DNA from: Acinetobacter schindleri CIP 107287
Lineage (GTDB): Bacteria; Pseudomonadota; Gammaproteobacteria; Pseudomonadales; Moraxellaceae
Direction: 5' to 3'
DNA: 64,000 nucleotides
Assembly (NCBI RefSeq): GCF_000368625.1
Contig: NZ_KB849574.1
Coordinates: 558,001-622,000 of the forward strand
The notes beneath the pieces were generated by a model. It ran no database searches, was not told the DNA's origin, and worked only from the letters and a program-made list of their open reading frames with translations. Shown here one piece after another: positions 1-8,375 of the stretch. Each line of letters begins with the position of its first letter. Within the stretch, counting starts at the first letter, position 1. The translations under genes and the position numbers were made by a program.

Positions 1-50
1 AAAATACCATCCTCAAATCATTATAACTTTTTAGTGCAGATTTTTTATCT

Positions 51-66
51 TGGCACGTTTGTAGCT
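51..66 (+). promoter_or_regulatory. Possible sigma-54 promoter upstream of puuE
   Basis: TGGCACG at 51-57, four bases, then TAGCT at 62-66, so GG (52-53) and GC (64-65) are exactly ten bases apart. The -24 element matches the TGGCACG consensus fully; the -12 element is weaker (TAGCT against TTGCA). It lies about 170 bases before the puuE start, leaving a long leader. I accept it mainly because stronger copies precede the other urate genes. Confidence 0.45.
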
Positions 67-239
67 TGCTGTTTTGTATTGCATTTCACTTCTTCAAATC
101 GTTTTGGATTAACCCTCCACATTGAATGATGAACACATTTTTGAGTCTGCAGAACCGTGTCCTTATACTTTGAATATCGGTCCTCTCTTAAAAATATGCA
201 AGTGATATTTTGATTTTTTTAGCAAAAGGACAACCAATA

Positions 240-1214
240 GTGACAACTGCTTACTTACGCGGAAAACAATTGATTGAAACGATACAAAAGCAAGAATATT
301 CACGCGATTTAATCGGCTATCACGGCAAACCACCCCATGCACAGTGGCCCAATGCTGCCCGAATCGCGGTACAGTTTGTATTGAACTATGAAGAAGGCGG
401 TGAAAATCATGTTGAACATGGTGATAGCGGTTCCGAGCAGTTTCTGTCCGAAATCGTGGGTGCTGCCAGTTTTCCAGCAGTACACCGCTCCATGGATTCA
501 ATGTATGAATATGGCTCACGTGCTGGCTTCTGGCGTATTCATGAGGAGTTTCAAAAACGTGGCTGGCCTATGACAATTTTTGGAGTCGGTATGGCACTGG
601 CTCGTAATCCTTATATCGTCGAGGCCATTAAGGCGGCTGATTATGATGTGGTCTCCCATGGTCAGCGCTGGTTGCATTATCAGGATATGGATATTGAAAC
701 TGAACGTCAGCATATGGATCAGGCCTTAAGCGTGCTGACTGAACTCTTTGGTGAAACGCCAATTGGCTGGTATACCGGACGCGACAGTCCTAATACACGT
801 CAATTATTAGCTGAATTTTCTCAGATTAAATATGACTCTGATTATTATGGTGATGACCTCCCATTTTGGAGCACCTTAACTGAACCAAATGGTCAAAAAC
901 GCCCTCATTTGATCATCCCCTATACATTAGAGTGCAATGATATGAAGTTTAGCTCTCCGGGTGGTTTCAATTCAGGTGAGCAATTTTACCAATATTTAAA
1001 AGATGCCTTTGATGTGCTCTACAGTGAAGGGGAAACTGCACCAAAAATGATGTCAATTGGCATGCACTGTCGCCTGCTCGGACGTCCGGGACGCTTCAAA
1101 GCCTTGCAGCGCTTTATGGATTATGTACAGAGTCATGACAAAGTATGGGTCTGTCGTCGTAACGATATTGCACAACATTGGTACACCCACCATTTTCCTG
1201 CGCACCAGGACTAA
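240..1214 (+). CDS. puuE: Allantoinase, PuuE type (polysaccharide deacetylase-like fold)
   Basis: About 324 residues, cytoplasmic, no signal peptide. It belongs to the PuuE branch of the NodB/polysaccharide-deacetylase fold, which hydrolyses allantoin to allantoate without resembling the classical amidohydrolase allantoinases. Recognisable stretches are NYEEGGE near the N-terminus, SHGQRW and GWYTGRDSPNT in the middle. I chose the GTG at 240 because AAAGGA lies at 225-230; the frame is open back to 210 but has no ribosome site there. It is the first gene of the urate block and is followed by its own terminator, so uraD onward is a separate transcript. Function is by family and is well supported by the neighbouring pathway genes. 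Confidence 0.9.
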   Translation: MTTAYLRGKQLIETIQKQEYSRDLIGYHGKPPHAQWPNAARIAVQFVLNYEEGGENHVEHGDSGSEQFLSEIVGAASFPAVHRSMDSMYEYGSRAGFWRIHEEFQKRGWPMTIFGVGMALARNPYIVEAIKAADYDVVSHGQRWLHYQDMDIETERQHMDQALSVLTELFGETPIGWYTGRDSPNTRQLLAEFSQIKYDSDYYGDDLPFWSTLTEPNGQKRPHLIIPYTLECNDMKFSSPGGFNSGEQFYQYLKDAFDVLYSEGETAPKMMSIGMHCRLLGRPGRFKALQRFMDYVQSHDKVWVCRRNDIAQHWYTHHFPAHQD

Positions 1215-1233
1215 TCATTCACTGAAATCACCC

Positions 1234-1260
1234 AAAGAGAGCATGCTGCTCTCTTTTTTA
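1234..1260 (+). terminator. Intrinsic terminator after puuE
   Basis: Perfect 10-bp stem, AAAGAGAGCA (1234-1243) with TGCTCTCTTT (1247-1256), three-base loop, run of T. It separates puuE from the uraD operon. Confidence 0.85.
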
Positions 1261-1306
1261 TTTTGACCTTCTGGTGGACTCGCTTGTCATACGATTATCG
1301 GCACTT

Positions 1307-1322
1307 TGGCATTGTTATTGCA
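1307..1322 (+). promoter_or_regulatory. Sigma-54 promoter of the uraD-uraH-permease operon
   Basis: TGGCATT at 1307-1313, GTTA, then TTGCA at 1318-1322; GG and GC are ten bases apart. The -12 box is perfect and the -24 box keeps TGGCA. It lies 38 bases before the uraD start and directly after the puuE terminator, exactly where a promoter is needed. Confidence 0.7.
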
Positions 1323-1359
1323 ATTTCCAGTGAGAAACACAGATCACAAAGCTTAAATT

Positions 1360-1863
1360 ATGCAATTAACTGAATTTAACCAGGCATCTGACAGCGATAT
1401 TGAACTGCTGCTCAAGCAGTGTGTGCATATTGACCGTTGGGCTGAAGAATTAAAGCAGCAACGACCTTTTACTTCAAGTGATGAGCTGCTCGAAGCTGCC
1501 AAAAGACAGGCACAGACCTGGACTTGGGAAGAGATTTCCAAGGCACTCGCAACCCATCCTCGGATTGGTGAAAAGCAGGCACAGACCGCTTTAACCGCCA
1601 AAGAAGAAGGTTTTTCCGAGCGAGAACAAGCCACGATTTCACAAGATGAAGAAACTCAAGCCGCTTTGCTAAAAGGCAATCTGGCCTATGAGAAAAAATT
1701 TGATTTCATCTTCCTGATTCGCGCAGCAGGTCGTAGTAGCGAAGAGATTCTGACAGCATTGAATTACCGCCTGGTGAATGACCTGGATACTGAAAAGCGT
1801 ATTGTTCATCAGCAACTTTTAGAAATTGCTTTGTTACGTCTGGCACAGGAGATTGATGCATGA
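1360..1863 (+). CDS. uraD: OHCU decarboxylase
   Basis: 167 residues, the usual length for 2-oxo-4-hydroxy-4-carboxy-5-ureidoimidazoline decarboxylase, which turns the UraH product into S-allantoin. The family's catalytic histidine is visible as H66 in THPRIGEK, followed by a SEREQ segment that fits the conserved glutamate region. Its stop overlaps the start of uraH by four bases (ATGA), so the two consecutive enzymes are translationally coupled. It is first in the operon behind a sigma-54-type promoter. Confidence 0.93.
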   Translation: MQLTEFNQASDSDIELLLKQCVHIDRWAEELKQQRPFTSSDELLEAAKRQAQTWTWEEISKALATHPRIGEKQAQTALTAKEEGFSEREQATISQDEETQAALLKGNLAYEKKFDFIFLIRAAGRSSEEILTALNYRLVNDLDTEKRIVHQQLLEIALLRLAQEIDA

Positions 1864-2186
1864 TCAGCACCCATATTCTTGATACTCATCTGGGTAAACC
1901 TGCAGCCGATGTTGAAGTCAAATTAATGGATGCCAGAGGTCAGGTATTGGCGACTGCTAGCACCAATAGTGATGGCCGGGTACTGGTGCCGGATTTTGGC
2001 TTAGACAGTATTCATGCCGGTGACTACTGCATCGAGTTTGCGACCAAAGCCTATTTTGATGCCCAAGGCCTGGCTACCTTTTTTCCAAAGGCTGTGATCC
2101 ATTTCAGCATTTTAGATGCTGCTCAGCATTATCACATTCCATTATTGATTAGCCCTTTTGCTTATTCGACCTATCGCGGTAGTTAA
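1860..2186 (+). CDS. uraH: 5-hydroxyisourate hydrolase (transthyretin-like)
   Basis: 108 residues, typical of the transthyretin-related HIU hydrolases. It opens 5-hydroxyisourate to OHCU, the substrate of the preceding gene. Diagnostic features are the N-terminal STHILDTHLG segment (first active-site histidine) and the C-terminal YRGS signature that separates HIU hydrolases from true transthyretin. No signal peptide, so it acts in the cytoplasm as a tetramer by family knowledge. Confidence 0.95.
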   Translation: MISTHILDTHLGKPAADVEVKLMDARGQVLATASTNSDGRVLVPDFGLDSIHAGDYCIEFATKAYFDAQGLATFFPKAVIHFSILDAAQHYHIPLLISPFAYSTYRGS

Positions 2187-2225
2187 GTTAGCCCGCTCAT
2201 TATTCAGAATAGAGAAGGATTTTAT

Positions 2226-3584
2226 ATGTCAGAACAAGAAAAAACTGTCTCACCCGAACACGAATTTTTAGGGGTTGGAAAAAGTGCGGCTTATGGCTTG
2301 CAGCATGTATTGACCATGTATGGCGGTATTATTGCCCCTCCCCTAATTGTGGGTACTGCCGCAGGCCTGAGCGGTATGGAAATCGGTCTGTTGATTGCCG
2401 CAGCACTATTTGTGGGTGGCCTGGCAACGATTTTACAAACAGCAGGCGTAAAATATGTCGGTGCTCGTTTGCCTTTGGTACAAGGGGTATCTTTTGCTGG
2501 CGTAGCCACTATGGTGGCGATCGTGACCACCGGAGGAGGATTGCAGGCAGTCTATGGCGCGGTAATTGTCTCTGGTCTGATCGGTTTCTTCCTGGCACCC
2601 TATTTCTCTAGAATTATCCGGTTTTTCCCACCGGTAGTCACTGGCTGTGTGATCACCATCATTGGTCTGTCTTTACTGCCAGTTGCAGTACGCTGGATGA
2701 TGGGTGGCAACAAAAATGCTGAAAACTGGGGTAGTGCAGAAAATGTTAGCTTGGCGCTAATGACCTTAGCTATTGTGATTTTGCTGAATTTATCCCGCAA
2801 TGCCACAGTACGTCGTTTGTCCATTCTGCTATCTATTGTATTAGGAAGCATAATTGCAGGTTTAATCGGCTTTGGTGACTTTTCTAAAGTGGCAGATGGT
2901 GCATGGTTACAATTCCCGAGTTTTTTTGCTTTTGGCATGCCCACGTTTGAGTTGACAGCCATTCTTTCCATGCTGATTGTGACTTTGGTGATCATGACTG
3001 AAACCACGGCTGATATTATTGCAGTCGGTGAAATTGTTGGTACCAAAGTCGATGCTGACCGTATTTCTGATGGTTTGCGTGCGGACATGCTATCGAGTGC
3101 CGCAGCCCCTATCTTCGGTTCGTTTATGCAAAGTGCTTTTGCACAGAATGTTGGACTGGTGGCGATTACTGGAGTTAAGAGCCGTTTTGTTGTGACCGCA
3201 GGCGGCATTATTCTGGTGGTACTGGGCTTGCTACCAATTATGGGTCGTTTAATTGCGTCTATTCCTGTACCGGTGTTTGGTGGTGCAGGCCTGGTATTAT
3301 TTGGTACGGTCGCAGCGAGTGGTATTCGTACTTTAGCGAAGATCGACTATAACGAGCAAAAAAACCTGATCATTGTGGCGACTTCAATTGCTGCCGGAAT
3401 GGTGCCTATTATTGATCATAGCTTTTATGCAGATTTTCCAAAATGGGTTCAAACTTTATTCCACTCTGGCATTAGTTCAACCTGTTTAATGGCCATTTTA
3501 CTGAATATCTTATTCAACCATTTAAACTGGTTTCAGCCTAAGAATTTGGCCAATGCTGAACCGGTAGTAGATAGCCACCACTAA
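2226..3584 (+). CDS. Urate/xanthine permease, NCS2 family (UacT/PucK-like)
   Basis: 452 residues, mostly hydrophobic, with the 14-span NCS2 (nucleobase-ascorbate transporter) architecture. The family signature QNVGLVAITGVKSR (QNxG-x4-T) lies after the middle, and the QH pair of TM1 is in GLQHVLTMYGG. It imports a purine with protons or sodium. Placement 39 bases behind uraH with a good ribosome site (AGAAGGA) puts it in the urate operon, so urate is the likely substrate; xanthine cannot be excluded from sequence alone. Confidence 0.88.
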   Translation: MSEQEKTVSPEHEFLGVGKSAAYGLQHVLTMYGGIIAPPLIVGTAAGLSGMEIGLLIAAALFVGGLATILQTAGVKYVGARLPLVQGVSFAGVATMVAIVTTGGGLQAVYGAVIVSGLIGFFLAPYFSRIIRFFPPVVTGCVITIIGLSLLPVAVRWMMGGNKNAENWGSAENVSLALMTLAIVILLNLSRNATVRRLSILLSIVLGSIIAGLIGFGDFSKVADGAWLQFPSFFAFGMPTFELTAILSMLIVTLVIMTETTADIIAVGEIVGTKVDADRISDGLRADMLSSAAAPIFGSFMQSAFAQNVGLVAITGVKSRFVVTAGGIILVVLGLLPIMGRLIASIPVPVFGGAGLVLFGTVAASGIRTLAKIDYNEQKNLIIVATSIAAGMVPIIDHSFYADFPKWVQTLFHSGISSTCLMAILLNILFNHLNWFQPKNLANAEPVVDSHH

Positions 3585-3601
3585 ACCTGGGTTAAAAAAG
3601 T

Positions 3602-3617
3602 TGGTCGGAATATTGCA
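3602..3617 (+). promoter_or_regulatory. Sigma-54 promoter of ompK
   Basis: TGGTCGG at 3602-3608, AATA, TTGCA at 3613-3617; ten bases between GG and GC. The -12 box is perfect, the -24 box keeps TGG and the final G. It lies 89 bases before the ompK start. Confidence 0.55.
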
Positions 3618-3705
3618 TATAAATTTCAGTTACCGATCAATTTTCACTTTATTTTTACTTATTAATCTGTATGCTTTATCTGCTTTCTTGGGGGAGAGAT
3701 ATTAA

Positions 3706-4434
3706 ATGAAACTTAAACAAATCGCGGCACTTTGTGCATTAGCTTCCACTGCGGCTTTTACTCAAGCAGCGCCTATCTGGCAAGATTTTAGTATCACTGG
3801 TCTTTATGGTGAGAACTATGAACAAGTGTTTACAGTTGAACCTGAAGAAGAACAGGCAACTTTAACTCTTGAATATGCTGCTGGCTTAAAATATGGCGAT
3901 GTATTCTTCTTTATGGATCGTGCACGAACTGATGCAGACAGTAAATCAACTTATTTCGAGTTTTCACCTCGATTAAGCCTTGGTGCAGTATCAGGTAAAG
4001 ATCTTTCTTTTGGCCCAGTCAAGGATGTCCTAGTATCAACTACTTGGGAAGGTGGTGAAGGCTTTGATAACTTCCTATACGGTATTGGTTTTGCACTAGA
4101 TATTCCATATACTAGCTATGCAAATATTAACTTCTACCGAGCAAATAACGAAAATACTAAAGATGATTATCAAATGACAATCACTTATGCAGTGCCGTTT
4201 AAAATTGGTTCTGAAGAATTCTTAGCAGATGCTTTCTTGGATTGGTCAACAGGTGAAGATTCAAATCACAAGAGTGAGTTGAACTGGACTAGTCAGTATA
4301 AATGGAATGTAGGTAAACACATTTCTCCAGATACTAAATTGTATGTAGGTGTTGAACATTCTGTTTGGGAAAATAAATATGGTTCTAATAAGAGCCAAAA
4401 TGATGTCAGTGCTCTTGTGAAGTATCACTTCTAA
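3706..4434 (+). CDS. Tsx/OmpK-family outer membrane channel
   Basis: 242 residues with a cleavable signal peptide (charged MKLKQ, hydrophobic core, cleavage near TQAAP). The mature part has the alternating pattern and the aromatic C-terminus (VKYHF) of an outer-membrane beta-barrel. It resembles nucleoside-specific channel-forming Tsx/OmpK proteins. A strong ribosome site (GGGGGAGA) precedes the ATG. Its position directly after the urate permease, with its own sigma-54-type promoter, suggests that it passes purines, nucleosides or urate across the outer membrane. The exact substrate is inference. Confidence 0.85.
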   Translation: MKLKQIAALCALASTAAFTQAAPIWQDFSITGLYGENYEQVFTVEPEEEQATLTLEYAAGLKYGDVFFFMDRARTDADSKSTYFEFSPRLSLGAVSGKDLSFGPVKDVLVSTTWEGGEGFDNFLYGIGFALDIPYTSYANINFYRANNENTKDDYQMTITYAVPFKIGSEEFLADAFLDWSTGEDSNHKSELNWTSQYKWNVGKHISPDTKLYVGVEHSVWENKYGSNKSQNDVSALVKYHF

Positions 4435-4450
4435 GAGATGATATCTTAAG

Positions 4451-4475
4451 AGCAGAACTTCGGTTCTGCTTTTTT
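4451..4475 (+). terminator. Intrinsic terminator after ompK
   Basis: AGCAGAAC (4451-4458), TTCG tetraloop, GTTCTGCT (4463-4470), then T run. Confidence 0.9.
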
Positions 4476-4509
4476 ATTTCTTTAATTTAATTGATCAATA
4501 GGTGCCTCA

Positions 4510-5028
4510 ATGAGTGCAGTTCAGATCCGTGAAGCAAATGTAAACGACCTTGAGAGTATCCGTGATATTTATAATCAGGAAATCCTAAATGGTACTGCGA
4601 CCTGGAATCATACTGCGATGGCACTGTCGGATATACAGACTTGGTTTAAGGCACTTCAAGATCAGAACAATCCAATACTCGTTGCAGAACATCAACCTAC
4701 AGGCAAAGTGATTGGCTATGCTAACTATGATGAGTTCCGTAGTATTCAGGGCTTCTATAAAACAATTGAGCATGCTGTCTTTCTACATCATGATTACACT
4801 GGCCAAGGAATAGGAAAACAGTTGTTATTACGCTTGATGGAAATTGCCACAAGTCAGGGCATGCATATTATGGTGGCAGCAATTGACTCGGAAAATATAG
4901 CTTCAATTTATCTGCATCAAAAACTGGGCTTCATACAAACTGGCTATATGCCGCAGGTTGGAGAAAAATTTGGGCAGTGGCGTGACCTGGTCTTACTTCA
5001 ACTTAACCTGGATCAAAATTCACTTTAG
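4510..5028 (+). CDS. GNAT-family N-acetyltransferase (phosphinothricin acetyltransferase-like)
   Basis: 172 residues covering a complete GNAT domain. The acetyl-CoA binding motif is seen as GQGIGKQLL near residue 98, and the C-terminal FGQWRDLVLLQ segment is typical of the PAT/YncA subgroup, whose members acetylate small amines such as methionine sulfone/sulfoximine or phosphinothricin. AGGTG lies at the right distance from the ATG. It stands between the purine porin and hpxO with terminators on both sides. I see no functional link to urate catabolism, and the substrate is unknown. Confidence 0.8.
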   Translation: MSAVQIREANVNDLESIRDIYNQEILNGTATWNHTAMALSDIQTWFKALQDQNNPILVAEHQPTGKVIGYANYDEFRSIQGFYKTIEHAVFLHHDYTGQGIGKQLLLRLMEIATSQGMHIMVAAIDSENIASIYLHQKLGFIQTGYMPQVGEKFGQWRDLVLLQLNLDQNSL

Positions 5029-5073
5029 ATTTCCCTATATTCAAAACTGACAGGAATAAGAAAATACAGATAT

Positions 5074-5096
5074 AAAAAAAAAGGGCTTGCGCCCTT
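5074..5096 (-). terminator. Terminator of hpxO
   Basis: AAGGGC (5081-5086), loop TTGC, GCCCTT (5091-5096). On the minus strand the stem is followed by a long T run (the A tract at 5074-5082), so it ends hpxO. The plus side lacks a T tract. Confidence 0.75.
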
Positions 5097-5156
5097 CTGC
5101 TGATAAATTACCATTATTATTTTATATGCTTATTATCATGAATTTTCATGCAATTT

Positions 5157-6314
5157 TTAGTCCAAAGGATTGCCAATAATATTACTAATAATACCTTTCA
5201 TGATATGAGGGCCATTTTCGCGGCGTAATTCTTCATACCATTCCATCGTCACTTCTTTATCTTTCATATGGGTGACATCACAGCGTTTGCGCGCACGAAG
5301 CACCAATTCATTCGCACGTTCATTGCGTTTATTCTGATAGCGACGTAACGAGTCCTGCAATCCCAGTGTGTTGATCTGAAGTGCACGAGCCAAATAGATG
5401 GCATCTTCCATCGCTTGACATCCACCTTGACCAATATCCGGTGTTGTACTGTGGGCTGCATCACCAACAATGACCACATTGCCTTTATAAAAATCGTCAA
5501 ATGGTTCAATGTCATGAATCTCGACACGGTTGGTACGCTGCTCATCAATCGCATCAATCAGTTTTTGAACCTGAGGACACCAGCCTTTAAAGTATTCTTT
5601 GAGTAGCGTTTTATATTGGCTACGGTCATTTTCCAGACCTACTGGCAACGGCACATCAAAAAAGAAATAGAAACGGTTATTTGCAACCGGCATCAGTGAA
5701 GCACGTTTGCCCTCACCGACAAAAGTGGTCCATTGATCAGCAGGGGCTAAATCTTCCGATACCTCAACCAGACCATTCCAGTTCACATAACCGGCATATC
5801 GACGCGGTACATTTTCACCAAGCACATAAGCACGGGTCATGGAATGGGTTCCATCGGCACCAACCAGCAAGTCTGTTTGAATTTCTGAACCATCTGCAAA
5901 GCTAACGGTGACCTGTTGTCCATCATCATTGAGCGCCACCATTTTTTTACCGAGATGAATATCAGCATGACCAAATTCATCCATCAGCATATTCTGTAAT
6001 TCGGCACGAGAGACCGGATATGGACGCTGTCCTACTTCTTCAATCAGCGGATAAAGGCTGAACTGGGTCATCACATCGCCAGTCAGACCATCAACATAAG
6101 CCAGATTATCCATCTGCCCGCCCAGTTGGGCGACCTGGTCAGTTAAACCTAAATAATTCAGGCATTTCACCCCATTGGACCAGAGAGAAATCGCAGCACC
6201 CACGGGCAAAATCTGTTCGGCCTGCTCATAAATGCTGACCTGATGTCCGAACTTCTTTAATGCAATGCCTGTGGTTAAGCCCGCCATCCCGGCGCCAATA
6301 ATGGTGATATTCAT
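5157..6314 (-). CDS. hpxO: FAD-dependent urate hydroxylase
   Basis: 385 residues. It oxidises urate to 5-hydroxyisourate with NADH and oxygen, a flavin alternative to uricase. The N-terminal dinucleotide motif is IIGAGMAGL, the middle motif is GADGTHS, and the second FAD motif is [15 protein letters not shown], as in aromatic-ring hydroxylases of the HpxO group. I take the ATG at 6314, preceded by AGGGGGAA; an upstream in-frame start at 6332 would have no ribosome site. It is divergent from alc, with paired sigma-54-type promoters between them. It supplies the substrate for uraH and uraD. A generic FAD monooxygenase is the alternative, but context makes urate very likely. Confidence 0.9.
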   Translation of the reverse strand: MNITIIGAGMAGLTTGIALKKFGHQVSIYEQAEQILPVGAAISLWSNGVKCLNYLGLTDQVAQLGGQMDNLAYVDGLTGDVMTQFSLYPLIEEVGQRPYPVSRAELQNMLMDEFGHADIHLGKKMVALNDDGQQVTVSFADGSEIQTDLLVGADGTHSMTRAYVLGENVPRRYAGYVNWNGLVEVSEDLAPADQWTTFVGEGKRASLMPVANNRFYFFFDVPLPVGLENDRSQYKTLLKEYFKGWCPQVQKLIDAIDEQRTNRVEIHDIEPFDDFYKGNVVIVGDAAHSTTPDIGQGGCQAMEDAIYLARALQINTLGLQDSLRRYQNKRNERANELVLRARKRCDVTHMKDKEVTMEWYEELRRENGPHIMKGIISNIIGNPLD

Positions 6315-6359
6315 TGTTCCCCCTAAGTTCATAAATGTTGATCCATCTCAGGGAGACAA

Positions 6360-6375
6360 AGCGAAAAGTGTGCCA
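6360..6375 (-). promoter_or_regulatory. Sigma-54 promoter of hpxO
   Basis: On the minus strand: TGGCACA (6375-6369), CTTT, TCGCT (6364-6360), with GG and GC ten bases apart. It is about 46 bases upstream of the hpxO start. Confidence 0.65.
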
Positions 6376-6409
6376 TTTTCCGAATAGCTTCAAATACCCA
6401 GATTCAAGT

Positions 6410-6425
6410 TGGCACATGCTGTGCA
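6410..6425 (+). promoter_or_regulatory. Sigma-54 promoter of alc
   Basis: TGGCACA (6410-6416), TGCT, GTGCA (6421-6425), with GG and GC ten bases apart. It lies back-to-back with the hpxO promoter, so the two divergent urate genes could share an activator site. It is about 107 bases from the alc start. Confidence 0.65.
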
Positions 6426-6531
6426 TTATTTTTTAAAGTACTGCCTTGTTTTGGGGAGAAAAAAACAGGGCATTGGCTATCTTTAGCCTGTAAAAAATGA
6501 CAGTTGAATAAATTTAGAATGGAAGATTGAT

Positions 6532-7539
6532 ATGGCGACCCTGTTTGCACCTGCTTTTGAAATACCTGCACAGTTACAGCAACTTACTAATCTGGCAGAT
6601 GAACGTATTGGTGCAAAAGTATTGCAATGTTCAGATGATTTTTTTGCTGAAGCACAGCGCATGCTCCAATTTACAGCACCTATTTTTGTCGAAGATAAGT
6701 TCGATGATCATGGCAAATGGATGGATGGTTGGGAAACCCGCCGCAAGCGTCATGCCGGCTATGACTGGGCAATTGTAAAGCTCGGTGTTGCAGGAAAAAT
6801 TAGTGCACTGGATATTGATACCACTTTTTTTAGTGGCAACTATCCTGCCTCCGCTGCAGTTGAAGCCTGCTATGCACCAGATCAGAACCTGGAGCAGGTT
6901 GAATGGCACCAAATTTTACCAAACAGTATATTAGGTCCAAGCCAGCATCATATTTTTCAAGTTGCTTCAGAAAACACTTATACCCATTTGCGTTTAAATA
7001 TCTACCCGGATGGTGGTGTAGCTCGTCTACGCGTTTATGGGGAGGTCCAGATTCAGTTAAAAGACAGCAATGAAACTCTGGATCTGCTGGCACTAGAAAA
7101 TGGCGGCCGTGTGATTGCCTACAGTGATGCACACTTTGGGCATCCACGTAACCTGATTAACCCAGGTCGTGGCATCAATATGGGCGATGGCTGGGAAACC
7201 AAACGTCGCCGTGCTCCAGGTTTTGACTGGTGTATTCTGGCTTTAGGCCAAGCTGGAAAAATTGAAAAAATTGAAATTGATACTGCACACTTCAAAGGCA
7301 ACTATCCAGCAGAAGTCTCCATTCAAGCCGTCTATATAGAAGATGCGACTGATCCGCAACTGATTCCACAAAGTATGTTCTGGCCTTTCCTGCTTGAAGC
7401 CCAGCCCATGCAGATGGATCATGTGCATAGCTTTATCAATGAAATTCTGGCACATGAAAAGATTTCACATATCCGTGTGAATATGATTCCTGATGGCGGT
7501 ATTAGCCGTATCCGTTTATGGGGAAAGGTAGCTGATTAA
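6532..7539 (+). CDS. alc: Allantoicase
   Basis: 335 residues, full family length. It hydrolyses allantoate to (S)-ureidoglycolate and urea. The two tandem allantoicase repeats are obvious: DGWETRRKRHAGYDW in the first and DGWETKRRRAPGFDW in the second, each followed by a GVAGKI or GQAGKI turn and later a GGVARLR or GGISRIR motif. A ribosome site (GGAAG) precedes the ATG. It produces the substrate for the downstream ureidoglycolate lyase. Confidence 0.95.
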   Translation: MATLFAPAFEIPAQLQQLTNLADERIGAKVLQCSDDFFAEAQRMLQFTAPIFVEDKFDDHGKWMDGWETRRKRHAGYDWAIVKLGVAGKISALDIDTTFFSGNYPASAAVEACYAPDQNLEQVEWHQILPNSILGPSQHHIFQVASENTYTHLRLNIYPDGGVARLRVYGEVQIQLKDSNETLDLLALENGGRVIAYSDAHFGHPRNLINPGRGINMGDGWETKRRRAPGFDWCILALGQAGKIEKIEIDTAHFKGNYPAEVSIQAVYIEDATDPQLIPQSMFWPFLLEAQPMQMDHVHSFINEILAHEKISHIRVNMIPDGGISRIRLWGKVAD

Positions 7540-7595
7540 TGCGATTGACCCTCCCTCTCCACAGGATGGTCAATCGAACAGCTGTTTTAACAGAT

Positions 7596-7631
7596 GGCAG
7601 TGGACCTGATCTCAGAATCGGGTTCACTGCC
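7596..7631 (+). repeat. Long imperfect hairpin between alc and allA
   Basis: GGCAGTGGACCTGAT (7596-7610) can pair with ATCGGGTTCACTGCC (7617-7631) over 15 bp with two G-T wobbles, loop CTCAGA. Only a weak T stretch follows, so it is not a standard terminator. It could be a pause, partial terminator or RNA-processing site in an alc-allA message. Confidence 0.5.
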
Positions 7632-7793
7632 AAACTTTATCCATACTTTCTGACAGATCGAATCCGCTCATTTACTTTCTACTCACATTTTCTTCAAAGT
7701 ATCCTTCTTGCTTACTTAATATACAGGGATAAAATAGTGAGATTAATCAAGAAAGTCTTGTTATAAAAACACGCGTAAATGGAATGTAAAAGA

Positions 7794-8303
7794 ATGAAAA
7801 ATACCATCCAAATTCAGCTATTAACCAGTGAAAACTTTGCTCGTTTTGGTGAAGTTATCAGCTGTCAGGGTAATGACTATTTCCATATCAACGATGCACA
7901 TACCGAGCGTTATCATGCACTAGTGATGACTGAAATTATGGGAGATGCCAAAGCGGGGATCAGTATTTTTAGAAATATTAAAAGTACTCAAATTCCTTTT
8001 GAAATCTCCATGCTGGAACGACATCCGAATGGTTCTCAAGCCTTTATCCCCATGCAGGGACAAAAGTTCCTGATTGTCGTTGCGCCAAGTTTGGATACAG
8101 ATACTCCGGATCTGTCTCAGCTTTGTGCATTTATTACAGATGGGACACAGGGGGTCAATTACCGGGCAGGTACCTGGCATCATCCCCTGCTGACCCTAGA
8201 GGCACCCAGTGATTTTGCCGTAGTCGACCGAATTGGTACCGGACATAATTGCGATGTATATCAATTTCCTGAAACTTTCAAAATCGAAGGAAATCTCTTC
8301 TAA
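7794..8303 (+). CDS. allA: Ureidoglycolate lyase
   Basis: 169 residues from the ATG at 7794; an in-frame ATG at 7779 is possible and neither has a strong ribosome site. It belongs to the AllA cupin-like family, which cleaves (S)-ureidoglycolate to glyoxylate and urea. The family region GTWHHPLL is present near residue 128. This is the last step of the pathway, so block 1 converts one urate to glyoxylate, CO2 and two urea. It is separated from alc by a 250-base spacer holding a hairpin. Confidence 0.9.
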   Translation: MKNTIQIQLLTSENFARFGEVISCQGNDYFHINDAHTERYHALVMTEIMGDAKAGISIFRNIKSTQIPFEISMLERHPNGSQAFIPMQGQKFLIVVAPSLDTDTPDLSQLCAFITDGTQGVNYRAGTWHHPLLTLEAPSDFAVVDRIGTGHNCDVYQFPETFKIEGNLF

Positions 8304-8375
8304 TCACAAGACCAATATTTACTTGAAGTATGCTGTGTGTTTTATTCAGAATAAGAATTAAAACTGAGCAAAACC

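Noticed and set aside
2600..3208. 202-codon frame antisense to the urate permease
   Set aside because: A shadow of the permease codons; composition mirrors the membrane protein and it has no start signal.
7539..7766. 75-codon plus-strand frame after alc
   Set aside because: Overlaps the hairpin spacer, has no ribosome site and no protein-like motif.
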